Both the position numbers and the translations under genes were made by a program. A stretch of DNA of 64,000 nt from Halobacillus halophilus (GTDB lineage: Bacteria > Bacillota > Bacilli > Bacillales > Halobacillaceae): positions 62,001-126,000 of the forward strand of contig NZ_JAIVAL010000012.1 in NCBI RefSeq assembly GCF_020171985.1. The letters run 5' to 3'. The notes beneath the pieces are model-generated. The model did not search any database. It saw nothing but the letters and a program-made list of their open reading frames with translations, and was not told the origin of the DNA. Shown here piece by piece: positions 1 through 8,244 of this stretch (the stretch's first letter is position 1; the number at the start of each line of letters is the position of its first letter).

Positions 1-129
1 AAGGTACTGGCCTCTTATTTCCGTCCAAAAGCCCACGCGATTTGGGACGCAAAAGATCCAAAACCGGCTTTTGCATTCGGAAAGAAAATGGCAGGTCTAG
101 TGGCTGGAAAAGTACGGAAAACAAGCTGA
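1..129 (+). CDS. C-terminal fragment of an unidentified protein
   Basis: An open frame enters from the left edge and stops with TGA at 127-129, giving the last 42 residues of a protein. The fragment is basic near its end and contains FRPKAHAIWDAKDPKPAF and GKKMAGLVAGKVRK. I do not recognise the family from so short a tail. About 100 bp of non-coding sequence separate it from the Mur ligase gene, so it may be an independent unit. Its reality as coding sequence is supported only by the uninterrupted frame and ordinary codon use. Confidence 0.55.
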   Translation, partial: KVLASYFRPKAHAIWDAKDPKPAFAFGKKMAGLVAGKVRKTS

Positions 130-229
130 TTCAGTAAGGTTGTAAAATAACAAAAAAGTTCACCCATATACAAAATAAGGATCGCAATAATCGGATAAGG
201 TTAAAACATTGCAGGGAAGGTAGATTAGA

Positions 230-1777
230 ATGGCTAAACTATATGAATTGCTGAAATCCATTCAAGTTTTAGATGCTTGGAACGAACAAGAGCTGGATAT
301 TCATGGACTGGCTTATAACTCCAGAAAAGTGAAACAAGGAGATATTTTTGTATGTATTAAAGGGTTTAAAACGGATGGGCATGCGTATATATTAGAAGCT
401 ATATCTAATGGAGCGGCAGCCATTGTAGTTGAAGATTATCAAGAAGGATGGGATGATATCCCGCAGTTTCGCGTAGCGGACAGTCGTCAGGCCCTTGCCG
501 CGCTGAGCGACGCTTTCTATCATCATCCATCCCAATCGATGAAGACGATCGGCATCACCGCGACCAATGGAAAAACCTCTACATCATTTATGACCGATGC
601 GATCCTCGAAGAGCACGGAGTTAAGACGGGTCTTATAGGCACAGTGGTTGTTAAATTCGGTGATTACTCCGAGCCGACGAAACTGACGACGCCGGAATCG
701 CTCGACCTTCATCACTACTTTGCCCAAATGCGGGAGCAGGACGTCTCTCACGTAACGATGGAAGTGTCTTCTTCTGCCCTTGATTTAAAAAGGGTAGGGA
801 GCGTGGATTTTGATATTGTCACGCTGAATAATATCAGCCGCGAGCATATCGATCTGCACGGTTCCTTTGAGGAGTACTTTAACGCTAAAGCGAGTCTGAT
901 CAGGGAAGCGGGTGCAGATAAATGGGCCATCCTTAACCTGGATGATCCTTATTCAGCTTCTCTGGTGGATGAAACGAAAGCGCAGTTGCTTACTTTCAGC
1001 GTGGAAACAGGAGATGGCGATCTGATCTGTAAGAACCTTGACCTGTCCACCGGCCGCGCGAAATTTACAGTTGAAATCAGAAAGCCGATATATGTAGGAG
1101 AGGCACCAATTGAGCCTCAGGAATTTGATATTGAACTATCCACTCCTGGTTACCACTCTGTGTATAATTCCATGGTGGCTATTGCAGCTGGATTATTGAG
1201 TGAGGTGCCGGTTCCAACGATTCAAAAGGGACTGAAGTCCTTTGGAGGGGTGGAGCGCCGCTTTGAAATGGTATTTGAAGATGATTTTAAAATTTTAGAT
1301 GACCATTTTGCGAATTACGGCAATATTAATGTGACTTTAAGTACATTGCAGCAGATGGAGTATAATCAATTAAAGCTCGTCTATGCGATCCGCGGAAGCC
1401 GGGGGGTAACGGTTAACCGTGAGAATGCAAAAGCGATTGTGGAATGGGCTCCAAAGCTCGGCATTAAAGAGGTCATTGCGACCCTCAGTGAGTCTCATGT
1501 TACCGATAAAGACCAGGTCACTGATGAGGAGCTGCGGGTTTTCCAGGAAATGATGAAAGATGCAGGTATCCAGGTACACTTATATAAAGAATTGGATGAC
1601 GCTGTCCGCCACGCTTTATCAGAAGTAGGAACAGACGATGTTGTACTCTTAGCGGGATGCCAAGGTATGGACCCAGGAGCAAAAATCGCACTTGAGCAAT
1701 TAAACAAAGCGAGACCAGAAATGGATGAAGAAGAACTATTCAAGCCGCTGAAAAACAGAGTGGCAGGAATCATGTAG
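230..1777 (+). CDS. Mur ligase family protein (atypical MurE paralogue)
   Basis: ATP-dependent amide ligase of the MurE type, 515 residues, cytosolic. The N-terminal part has the MurE-like substrate-binding start (LAYNSRKVKQGDIFVCIKG). The P-loop ITATNGKTSTSF lies near residues 109-120, TTPESLDL near 153-160, EVSSSAL near 178-184, and the probable carbamylated lysine is K220 in NAKASLIREA. Two hallmarks of genuine MurE are altered. The VDYAHTPD segment is replaced by LDDHFANY (about 356-363), and the DNPR motif for meso-diaminopimelate is replaced by sequence around SESH (about 420-423). It therefore may not add diaminopimelate. The start at 230 follows GGGAAGGTAGATTAGA. An Asp/Glu racemase begins 41 bp downstream, suggesting a shared role in wall or amino-acid polymer chemistry. 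The family is clear; the substrate is unknown. Confidence 0.85.
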   Translation: MAKLYELLKSIQVLDAWNEQELDIHGLAYNSRKVKQGDIFVCIKGFKTDGHAYILEAISNGAAAIVVEDYQEGWDDIPQFRVADSRQALAALSDAFYHHPSQSMKTIGITATNGKTSTSFMTDAILEEHGVKTGLIGTVVVKFGDYSEPTKLTTPESLDLHHYFAQMREQDVSHVTMEVSSSALDLKRVGSVDFDIVTLNNISREHIDLHGSFEEYFNAKASLIREAGADKWAILNLDDPYSASLVDETKAQLLTFSVETGDGDLICKNLDLSTGRAKFTVEIRKPIYVGEAPIEPQEFDIELSTPGYHSVYNSMVAIAAGLLSEVPVPTIQKGLKSFGGVERRFEMVFEDDFKILDDHFANYGNINVTLSTLQQMEYNQLKLVYAIRGSRGVTVNRENAKAIVEWAPKLGIKEVIATLSESHVTDKDQVTDEELRVFQEMMKDAGIQVHLYKELDDAVRHALSEVGTDDVVLLAGCQGMDPGAKIALEQLNKARPEMDEEELFKPLKNRVAGIM

Positions 1778-1818
1778 TCATCATAGGAAGGTTCGGGTCT
1801 TACGCAAGGAGGCATTTC

Positions 1819-2529
1819 ATGAACGATAAACTAATCGGTATACTCGGAGGTATGGGGCCTGAGGCTACGGCCGAATGCTATCTCAAAATCATCCGGGCAA
1901 CCAGTGCCAGAAAGGATCAGGAACATTTCCGCGTCATTATCGACAGCAATGCAAAGATCCCTGACCGCACAGAAGCTATTTCCGGAAGAGGCGAAAATCC
2001 GCTGCCCGAAATGATCCACGCCGCAAAAAACTTAGAAAAGCTGGACGTGGAGGTTGCCTGTATTCCGTGTATGACCGCCCACTATTTCATAGAAGACGTA
2101 CAAAAAGAGGTTTCATATCCATTACTGAATGCTTTTTTAGAGTTGAAAAATTTCATCCGCAATTTCTATCCGGATATATCTAAAATCGGCATTTTAGCTA
2201 CGACGGGTACATTAGAAACCGGTCTTTTTGAGAAGTATCTCGATCATCTGGATATTGTATATCCGACGCCCATGACCCAAAATGAAAAGGTCATGAAGTC
2301 CATTTATGGTGAAAATGGAATCAAGAGTGGGAATACGGATGGAGAGCCGCTTGAGCTATTAAAAGAAGCTTCTCAGGAACTGCTGGATAACGGCGCACAA
2401 TTAATCATATCCGGATGTACAGAGATTGGTCTGGTACTGAAACCTTATCACCTACCTGTACCTCTCGTCGATCCGATGGAAGTGGTAGCTAATGTCGTTG
2501 TAAAAGAATCCGTATATCAACAATCCTAA
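1819..2529 (+). CDS. Aspartate/glutamate racemase family protein
   Basis: PLP-independent racemase of the Asp/Glu/hydantoin superfamily, 236 residues, expected to interconvert L- and D-aspartate (or glutamate) in the cytosol. The glycine-rich start IGILGGMGPEAT is typical of aspartate racemases. The two catalytic cysteines are C84 in IPCMTAHYF and C200 in SGCTEIGL; the usual CNTAH is CMTAH here. It starts 41 bp after the Mur-ligase paralogue behind the binding site CAAGGAGGC, so the two are probably cotranscribed. A D-amino acid made here could feed that ligase or a peptidoglycan cross-bridge. The superfamily is secure; substrate and partner are inference. Confidence 0.88.
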   Translation: MNDKLIGILGGMGPEATAECYLKIIRATSARKDQEHFRVIIDSNAKIPDRTEAISGRGENPLPEMIHAAKNLEKLDVEVACIPCMTAHYFIEDVQKEVSYPLLNAFLELKNFIRNFYPDISKIGILATTGTLETGLFEKYLDHLDIVYPTPMTQNEKVMKSIYGENGIKSGNTDGEPLELLKEASQELLDNGAQLIISGCTEIGLVLKPYHLPVPLVDPMEVVANVVVKESVYQQS

Positions 2530-2586
2530 GCCGGTAAAAGGTGGAGAACTCGTTTTTAAAGACCCATATATAAAGGAGCGAGGCAC

Positions 2587-2868
2587 ATGGCAGCTGATGA
2601 TTTTAATAAGTTTTTGTCAGAATCCTTTAGTGAAGGTGTTTATTTTAGAGAGCTTAGGCTGACTCAGAAAGAGATCGATGCAGTAAAAATGATGTACCCG
2701 ACAGCTCTCATCAAACGAACGAGTGAAGGGAACGATGTGCAGAGTAAAGCCTGGTATGAAATCAACCTTTTGCCGGTGGAAGGCCAAACAGAAAACGTGG
2801 AAGCCATTCGAAATGAAAATACGCGCTTGAAACGTGAACTTGAAGTATTAAAGCAATTAAAAAGTTAA
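2587..2868 (+). CDS. Hypothetical protein with C-terminal coiled coil
   Basis: A 93-residue acidic protein that I do not recognise. The N-terminal two thirds (DDFNKFLSESFSEGVYFREL) look globular. The last 25 residues (NVEAIRNENTRLKRELEVLK) have a heptad pattern typical of a short coiled coil. No signal peptide, membrane segment or metal motif is present. The gene has a good binding site (AAAGGAGCGAGGCAC) and starts 57 bp after the racemase gene. It is the last gene before a terminator, so it probably ends that operon. The function is unknown. Confidence 0.7.
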   Translation: MAADDFNKFLSESFSEGVYFRELRLTQKEIDAVKMMYPTALIKRTSEGNDVQSKAWYEINLLPVEGQTENVEAIRNENTRLKRELEVLKQLKS

Positions 2869-2892
2869 GGCTGAATTTCATACAGTTACGAG

Positions 2893-2922
2893 AGACAATT
2901 CCAAAAGGAGTTGTCTTTTTTT
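2893..2922 (+). terminator. Rho-independent terminator
   Basis: Stem AGACAATTCC / GGAGTTGTCT (one T-G pair) with loop AAAA, followed by a T run. It closes the Mur ligase-racemase-hypothetical operon. Confidence 0.85.
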
Positions 2923-2929
2923 GTGGTCT

Positions 2930-3275
2930 GAACGCTTTATGTATATACATGTGTCATTCGACAAAATATTGGTTAACTGACCATAAACACCCTGGTTTTG
3001 TCACGTTTATGTAAAAGCATGAAACACAAATGTAATAATAAATTGTCTTTTTTTATCGAACTTGTTTGTTATAATTAGAAAGGTAAAAGAAGCCGGAAAT
3101 GTAAGACTACATATTTCAGACATCGAAGATTTACATCATGAGTGGAAAGCAGGAAGTGATATAAATTGTTGGATAAGCATCATCTCAATCCTTTATCTTT
3201 CGGTGTTCTGAAAGCCATCCGATTTAATAAAAGAGAGAAAAATCGGCAATTCGGAAGTAAGAGGTGGCATCAAAG
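2930..3275 (+). promoter_or_regulatory. Promoter and leader region of ftsX
   Basis: A gap of about 350 bp between the terminator and ftsX. An extended -10 element TGTTATAAT lies at 3067-3075, with a poor -35. A 37-codon frame opened by TTG (3165-3278) sits in the leader behind GGAAGTGAT. It could be a leader peptide, but it matches nothing I know and I do not call it. No trace of an ftsE gene, which normally sits here, can be read in any frame. Confidence 0.5.
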
Positions 3276-4169
3276 ATGAAACTTAAGACATTTGGACGAC
3301 ATGGTAAAGAGGGCGTAAAGAACATTACGAGAAACCGCTGGATGTCCTTAGCTTCTATATCAGCTGTAACGGTTACGCTGCTGCTGGTAGGAGTCTTCGC
3401 TGCATTACTCCTTAATTTAAACCATATAGGCTCTCAAATCGAAGAAAACGTAGAAGTCCGTGTCTTTATGGACTTAACACTCGAAGAGCCGGGTCAAAAT
3501 GAACTGAAAGATAAATTGCAAGACATCCCCGAAGTGGACACCGTTACCTTTCAATCTAAGGAAGAAGGACTGGAGAAGTTAATTGACAGTCTGGGAGAAG
3601 AGGGAGAAGTATTTGAATCCCTTAAAGATGAGAATCCGTTAAATGATGTGTACATCGTCAAAACCAAAAATCCTGAAGATACCATTCAAGTGGCTCAATC
3701 TATTAAGTCATTCGAAAACGTTGAAAAGGTGGAGTATGCCAAAGAAACCGTTCAACGGCTTTTTAATGTAATGGATTTAGCTCGTAATATTGGCCTTGCC
3801 ATAATTGCCGGTCTATTGTTCACCGCTATGTTCCTCATTGCGAATACGATTCGTATTACCATTGTGGCACGCAGAAAAGAAATCAGCATTATGAAAATGG
3901 TAGGAGCAACCAACTGGTTTATCCGCTGGCCATTCTTAGTAGAGGGCATCTTAATTGGTATGTTAGGAGCAGCTATTCCAATTGCTGTCGTAGTCTTTGG
4001 GTATAGATACCTGTTCCAGGAAGTTACGACTCGATATCCGACACTATTTGTTGAATTACTCCCTGTGTACCCGTTTGTATGGAAAGTATCCATCCTGCTC
4101 ATTTTAATGGGGATCATTATCGGACTATGGGGAAGCTTTACGTCTATTAGAAAATATCTGAAAGTTTAA
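3276..4169 (+). CDS. ftsX: Cell division protein FtsX
   Basis: Permease-like subunit of the FtsEX complex, which transmits ATP-driven changes across the membrane to switch on cell-wall hydrolases. The 297 residues show the usual plan. A short cytosolic N-terminus (GRHGKEGVKNITRNRWMS) leads into TM1 (about 24-48). An extracellular domain follows (about 50-165). Three more membrane helices (about 170-195, 212-240, 262-288) flank the IVARRKEISIMKMVGAT segment typical of FtsX/MacB permeases. I start at ATG 3276 because AGAGGTGG lies 8 bases upstream; a GTG at 3264 overlaps that site. ftsE normally precedes ftsX but is absent here. The next gene encodes a coiled-coil M23 protein, the expected type of FtsX-activated hydrolase. 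Confidence 0.93.
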   Translation: MKLKTFGRHGKEGVKNITRNRWMSLASISAVTVTLLLVGVFAALLLNLNHIGSQIEENVEVRVFMDLTLEEPGQNELKDKLQDIPEVDTVTFQSKEEGLEKLIDSLGEEGEVFESLKDENPLNDVYIVKTKNPEDTIQVAQSIKSFENVEKVEYAKETVQRLFNVMDLARNIGLAIIAGLLFTAMFLIANTIRITIVARRKEISIMKMVGATNWFIRWPFLVEGILIGMLGAAIPIAVVVFGYRYLFQEVTTRYPTLFVELLPVYPFVWKVSILLILMGIIIGLWGSFTSIRKYLKV

Positions 4170-4206
4170 TATAAAAATACACATGTGTTTTGGGGAGGAA
4201 GAGGGA

Positions 4207-5685
4207 TTGAAGTTTAAGTTTACAGTTGCACTCCTGATCGCCACGCTTGTACTTGCCGGCTTATCATCCGGAACAAGTCCAGTTTTCGCAGAATCGTATG
4301 AAGACCAAATCGAAAAGAGTAAAGAGCAAGTAGAAGAAAATGAGGATCAGTTAGAAGAAAACAAAAACAGCCAATCAGACAATGAATCTGAGAAACAGGA
4401 AAAACAGGAAAAGATTGATGAATTGAAAGAAGACCAGGAAAAATTGAACGAAGAAATTGAGCGCCTGGACAAACAAATGATGGAGACGACTGACAAAATA
4501 GATAAAAAAGAAGAAGAAATAGAGAAAACCAGAGAGAATATTGAACAGCTGAAAGAAGATATTGCTGAACTGGAAAAACGAATCGCTGAAAGGGACGAGC
4601 TTCTCAAAGATCGTGTGAAGTCCATGTACCAGAATGGAGGAGCCATCGATTACTTAGACGTACTTATGGGAGCAGAAAGCTTCGGTAACTTCCTCGAAAG
4701 AATCATGAGCTTAAATACCATTGCCGAACAGGACAGGGAAATACTTGAACAGCATAAAGCTGATAAAGAAGCTGTGGAGAGTAAAAAGGCAGAGGTGGAA
4801 GAGGAATTAACCTCTCTTGAAGAAAAACTCTCTGAACTGGAATCATTAAAGAGTGACCTGGACAGCCAGAAGGAAGATAAAAATGAACTGATGAATTCAC
4901 TTGAACTGGAAGAAGAAGAACTTCATAATCATGTGATGGATTTAGAAGAAGAAAACCAAACATTAGCTGCACAGGAAGAAGCAATTAAGAAAGAAATCGA
5001 ACGAGCCGAGAGGGCAGCCGAAGAAGCTGAACAAAAAGCAGCGGAAGAAAAAGCACGTAAAGAGGCAGCTAGAAAAGCAGCAGCTGAAAAGGCAAGAAAA
5101 GAAGCTGAGGAAGCCGCCAGAAAAGCTGCCCAGGATCGAGCTGATGAAAAAGCAGCGGAAGAAGCAGCTGAAGCTGAACGAAAAGCCGAAGAAGAAGAGC
5201 AGAAAGCAGAAGAGGAAGCTGAAGAAGATAAAAAGGCAACCTCCAGCTCTTCAGGTTCTTCAGGCAGCAGTTCCAACTTCGCCTGGCCTGCTTCCGCCGG
5301 AACAACCTCCGAATATGGTATGAGATATCACCCGATTGATAACGAAGAGCGTTTACATTCCGGTATTGATCTTGCTAAGAGCGGAACGGTTCCGATAAGG
5401 GCTTCAGCTGATGGAACGGTCATACGTGCCGGTTATTCATCCAGTTACGGCAATAATGTATTTATTACGCATCGTATCGGCGGAAAGACGTACACGACTG
5501 TATATGCCCACCTGAGGTCCACTCCAGCTGTTTCTGCAGGAGAGTCTGTATCACAAGGCGATTTCCTGGGTAATATGGGAAGTACCGGGAACTCAACCGG
5601 ACAGCATCTGCACTTTGAGATTCATATCGGTTCGTGGAACCCAAGCCGGTCTAATTCAGTGGACCCGCGCCGTTTCCTGCCATAA
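4207..5685 (+). CDS. Secreted coiled-coil M23 peptidase (murein hydrolase, EnvC/CwlO-like architecture)
   Basis: Exported zinc endopeptidase predicted to cut peptide bridges in peptidoglycan, 492 residues. Signal peptide 1-29 (hydrophobic core VALLIATLVLAGL, cleavage near VFA-ES). A long charged coiled coil (about 32-245) is followed by an Ala/Glu/Lys-rich stretch (about 250-350) and a Ser/Gly linker. The C-terminal M23 (LytM) domain keeps its zinc ligands in HSGIDL and in QHLHFEIH, with TVYAHLRS between. I choose TTG 4207 as start because GGGGAGGAAGAGGG lies directly before it and the signal peptide then begins cleanly; an upstream ATG at 4183 lacks a binding site. It is 37 bp from ftsX, so FtsX is its likely activator. 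Confidence 0.9.
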   Translation: MKFKFTVALLIATLVLAGLSSGTSPVFAESYEDQIEKSKEQVEENEDQLEENKNSQSDNESEKQEKQEKIDELKEDQEKLNEEIERLDKQMMETTDKIDKKEEEIEKTRENIEQLKEDIAELEKRIAERDELLKDRVKSMYQNGGAIDYLDVLMGAESFGNFLERIMSLNTIAEQDREILEQHKADKEAVESKKAEVEEELTSLEEKLSELESLKSDLDSQKEDKNELMNSLELEEEELHNHVMDLEEENQTLAAQEEAIKKEIERAERAAEEAEQKAAEEKARKEAARKAAAEKARKEAEEAARKAAQDRADEKAAEEAAEAERKAEEEEQKAEEEAEEDKKATSSSSGSSGSSSNFAWPASAGTTSEYGMRYHPIDNEERLHSGIDLAKSGTVPIRASADGTVIRAGYSSSYGNNVFITHRIGGKTYTTVYAHLRSTPAVSAGESVSQGDFLGNMGSTGNSTGQHLHFEIHIGSWNPSRSNSVDPRRFLP

Positions 5686-5703
5686 ATTCTATAATACTAG
5701 TAA

Positions 5704-5736
5704 AAAAGGATTGCACGTCGGGTGCAATCCTTTTTT
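5704..5736 (+). terminator. Rho-independent terminator
   Basis: Perfect stem GGATTGCAC / GTGCAATCC followed by six T, ending the ftsX-M23 operon. The A run on the other side would let it act in both directions. Confidence 0.9.
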
Positions 5737-5787
5737 GTGACTATTCGACTGTGTGGGTTTGAAAGTACGACCACAAGGCTGCTTTTC

Positions 5788-5979
5788 TTATATTTCCCGG
5801 AGTGGAGTTCCGTTCATGGTCTGATCATATATGCTAACAACTTCCGATTTTGATTTTTTGTTGTGAATAGGAAGAGCAGAGAATGACGTTAAATCTTCAT
5901 GGCATATGGGGCACATCCAGGTGCCCTCGCTGCTGCTGTAAGAGGGGCGGTGACAGCGTGGGCATTGTTTTTTGTACAT
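5788..5979 (-). CDS. Small zinc-ribbon protein
   Basis: A 63-residue protein with two CxxC knuckles, CPRCHRPSYSSS and CPICHEDL, spaced 16 residues apart, which should bind one zinc. The tail (SEVVSIYDQTMNGTPLREI) is not recognised. The start at 5979 is preceded by AGGGAGGGAAACT; an upstream in-frame start at 6030 has no binding site. It reads toward the M23 gene and stands alone. Function unknown. Confidence 0.7.
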   Translation of the reverse strand: MYKKQCPRCHRPSYSSSEGTWMCPICHEDLTSFSALPIHNKKSKSEVVSIYDQTMNGTPLREI

Positions 5980-6257
5980 AGTTTCCCTCCCTGTTAACCG
6001 ATGAAAATATGACATATAAATAGTTATCATAAGTCAGTTATGCTTGGCGTAAGTCATCTACCTAATACTTGCTTACCCTATTAAGTTGAAAGTACAACAG
6101 AATAAATGGATATATTTACTTACTGAATCATTTTAAGCAGGAACAGGATGTATGGCATAGTTTATATTCCAAGCTAGTCATCATTGGAAACTTTAATAGT
6201 TTACCATCTACAAGGCGGCTGCCTCATTTTATCTGCTCAGCCAGTATGCTAGATTAA

Positions 6258-6890
6258 TTATTGGGCTTCGCCCGCATGCTGAGTAGCTTCTAGGTTGAAC
6301 TCCAGATTAAGGTTGAGTCCCTGATATTCATTCTGTACGTATACGCCATCCGCATCCTTTTCATTATCATTGATAAATTTTACTTCCATAACGATATGGT
6401 CATTATCATTAACAGGGAGGTTTGGTTTGAGTGGAAAGATCCAAACTTTCTCTAAGTATGTAGTAATATCTGGGGAGTTCCCATTCTCGGATAACTGTTT
6501 CAACTCAGCTAAGGTGAGACTGTTGAAAGGAGTGATGATCGGCTGTAAATCGCTGGTTAGCAAACGCACTTTAAATTGCGAACCTAGATCTTTGTCTGCG
6601 ACGTTTCCATTATCATCAGTAACCGTATAATCTGTGTGCATCAGTACTTTTTCAATATCGACAGTACCGTTGTTAATAATCTTAAAATCTCGAAGCATGT
6701 GATCTCCTGGAACTAAACCATCAATGTCAAATAGGATTTGAGGATTTACGGATAAATCCAAGACTCCTGCACCGTACTGGCCGGAAGCTGCTTCTACATC
6801 GTTAAAGGAGGCCCAGGTTCCGCCGCCGATCATAGTTAATCCTAAAGCCCCTATTAAGACGCCTGCCGCTAGTTTCTTCTTTAAATTCAT
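6258..6890 (-). CDS. TasA/CalY (camelysin) family fibre protein, copy 1
   Basis: Secreted matrix protein of the TasA/CalY family, 210 residues. In Bacillus, TasA forms the protein fibres of biofilms and is processed by SipW. The signal peptide (MNLKKKLAAGVLIGALGLTM) runs into GGGTWASFNDVEA, the conserved family cleavage region, followed by GAGVLDLSV as in TasA. The rest is a beta-rich domain with PGD near residue 69 and NVDIE-like repeats. The start at 6890 follows GAGGTGAAAGCT; the GTG at 6899 lies inside that site. It is the last gene of the operon, separated from copy 2 by a hairpin with a T run. The two copies share their ends but differ clearly in the middle. Confidence 0.9.
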   Translation of the reverse strand: MNLKKKLAAGVLIGALGLTMIGGGTWASFNDVEAASGQYGAGVLDLSVNPQILFDIDGLVPGDHMLRDFKIINNGTVDIEKVLMHTDYTVTDDNGNVADKDLGSQFKVRLLTSDLQPIITPFNSLTLAELKQLSENGNSPDITTYLEKVWIFPLKPNLPVNDNDHIVMEVKFINDNEKDADGVYVQNEYQGLNLNLEFNLEATQHAGEAQ

Positions 6891-6915
6891 AGCTTTCACC
6901 TCATTTGTAAGATAG

Positions 6916-6945
6916 AAAAAGAGTGGGTTTTACCCCACCCTTTTG
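6916..6945 (-). terminator. Attenuator-like hairpin between the two tasA genes
   Basis: Read on the minus strand, GGGTGGG / CCCACTC forms a stem followed by T-rich sequence just after the stop of tasA copy 2. It should reduce read-through into copy 1, giving unequal expression of the two fibre proteins. Confidence 0.6.
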
Positions 6946-6953
6946 AAGTTATA

Positions 6954-7580
6954 TTATTTTGCTGAAGGGGCTTCTTGAGTTGCTTCAAAGTTGAAATCAA
7001 GTGTAGCTGAATTTCCTTGATATTGGTTTTGAAGGTATTCACCTTCAGCATCTTTCTCTCCATCTTCCACGAATTCTACATTAATTGTTATAGTATCAGA
7101 ATCCCGGTTTTCTCCTTCTTTCTTATTAAAGCCATCACCCGAAGCAATATCGAAAGAGTCAGCAGCTATTAATTCAGCCATCGTCGCACTACCACCAAAT
7201 TCCTCCGCTAAAATATTACGTCCATCAGAATCAAACATAGTAATCTTAAACTGTCCATAAAAAGCTTCAGCGGAGTCATTACCTCCATTTTCTGCACTTC
7301 CAGCATTAAAAGTTGCATCTACATCAAACAAGACTTCTGCGATATCCACATTACCACTGTTCATAATTTCAAAGGAACGTGAGATAGTATCTCCAGGCAC
7401 CATACCATCTACACCCAAGGATTTGTTCAAGTGGCCTAAACTCAAATCAAGTTCCCCAGCAGAATAAGTACCCTGCGCACCTTCCACATCGTTAAACGCT
7501 GCAAATGTACCTCCACCAATCAACGATAGTCCAAGCGCACCAGTCATAACACCCATACCCAACTTCTTCTTAATACCCAT
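6954..7580 (-). CDS. tasA: TasA/CalY family fibre protein, copy 2
   Basis: Secreted fibre-forming matrix protein, 208 residues, the closer match to Bacillus TasA. Its start MGIKKKLGMGVMTGALGLSL and the cleavage region GGGTFAAFNDVEGA parallel the TasA signal peptide, and GELDLSLG follows as in TasA. VPGDTISRSFEIMNSGNVDI is the family core motif. The C-terminal QYQGNSATLDFNFEATQ resembles that of copy 1, supporting tandem duplication. It lies directly after sipW, the order of the B. subtilis tapA-sipW-tasA operon. The binding site is AAGAGGAGGAAG. Fibre formation is family knowledge, not visible here. Confidence 0.9.
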   Translation of the reverse strand: MGIKKKLGMGVMTGALGLSLIGGGTFAAFNDVEGAQGTYSAGELDLSLGHLNKSLGVDGMVPGDTISRSFEIMNSGNVDIAEVLFDVDATFNAGSAENGGNDSAEAFYGQFKITMFDSDGRNILAEEFGGSATMAELIAADSFDIASGDGFNKKEGENRDSDTITINVEFVEDGEKDAEGEYLQNQYQGNSATLDFNFEATQEAPSAK

Positions 7581-7619
7581 TTTTCTTCCTCCTCTTAAAT
7601 CTTTTTTTATTTTTTGAAC

Positions 7620-7639
7620 CCTTATGTATGTACATAAGG
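7620..7639. repeat. 20-bp perfect palindrome between sipW and tasA
   Basis: CCTTATGTATGTACATAAGG is fully self-complementary and lies between the sipW stop and the tasA binding site. In the transcript it would fold into a hairpin without a T run, so an RNA-stability or processing element, or a protein site, is more likely than a terminator. Confidence 0.6.
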
Positions 7640-7648
7640 AGGTACAAA

Positions 7649-8221
7649 CTATTGTGCTTTGGCTTCACTCGATTCTTCCTTGCGATCAAGAGCCGCTATG
7701 GATCGCCATATGGAGAAAGCAGAGTACAAAACGAGTAATACACCAGGAACAATCATCAGAAGGACAGCGCCTTTCTGAGAGTTGGCAAACGTCATAGCAT
7801 AACCAAGGTAAGGAACCGTGAAGCCTGAATATTCTCCTACCACATTGGAGGCCATGACTGATTCACCATCTGCGTTTTCGTTGTTGTCACCTTTTGTGAC
7901 GTAGCTTGCGTTCTCACCCGTACCTTGAACTTCCATGATGCGGTGAGTGACTAGGGTGTCGTCTTCTTTTACAAAGGTAATGATGTCACCTTTTGTCATA
8001 GATTCTTTATCAATAGCGGGATCTATAGCAATCACAGAACCGGTTTGAAAGGTAGGTTCCATGGAGCCGGAAAGAACAGTTTTTAATTGGTAGCCTAAAA
8101 TATTAGGCTCCCCTCCAGAAGCTTTCGACGAAATTACGAGAAAGATCATACAGGCAAGCAGCGTGAACAACACTACATTGACTAGACTGCTAAGCAGCCC
8201 GAGTACTTTTTTTCCATTCAT
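7649..8221 (-). CDS. sipW: Signal peptidase I, SipW type
   Basis: Membrane signal peptidase of the ER/SipW type, 190 residues, expected to process the TasA proteins and the TapA-like protein of this operon. An N-terminal membrane helix (about 10-32) precedes the catalytic serine S53 in LSGSMEPT. H93 in LVTHRI takes the place of the lysine used by ordinary bacterial signal peptidases, the mark of the SipW class. TKGDNNENAD matches the conserved box, and a second membrane helix lies near 150-175. The gene starts 23 bp after the TapA-like gene and is followed by tasA. Class assignment is firm. Confidence 0.93.
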   Translation of the reverse strand: MNGKKVLGLLSSLVNVVLFTLLACMIFLVISSKASGGEPNILGYQLKTVLSGSMEPTFQTGSVIAIDPAIDKESMTKGDIITFVKEDDTLVTHRIMEVQGTGENASYVTKGDNNENADGESVMASNVVGEYSGFTVPYLGYAMTFANSQKGAVLLMIVPGVLLVLYSAFSIWRSIAALDRKEESSEAKAQ

Positions 8222-8244
8222 TTGAATAGGCCCTCCTCATAGGG

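Noticed and set aside
3165-3278. 37-codon TTG-started frame before ftsX
   Set aside because: It has only a weak binding site and no recognisable similarity, and could equally be untranslated leader; kept as a note in the promoter entry.
4929-5276. Ser/Ala-rich frames opposite the M23 gene
   Set aside because: They are complementary-strand shadows of the Ala/Glu/Lys-rich linker and coiled coil.
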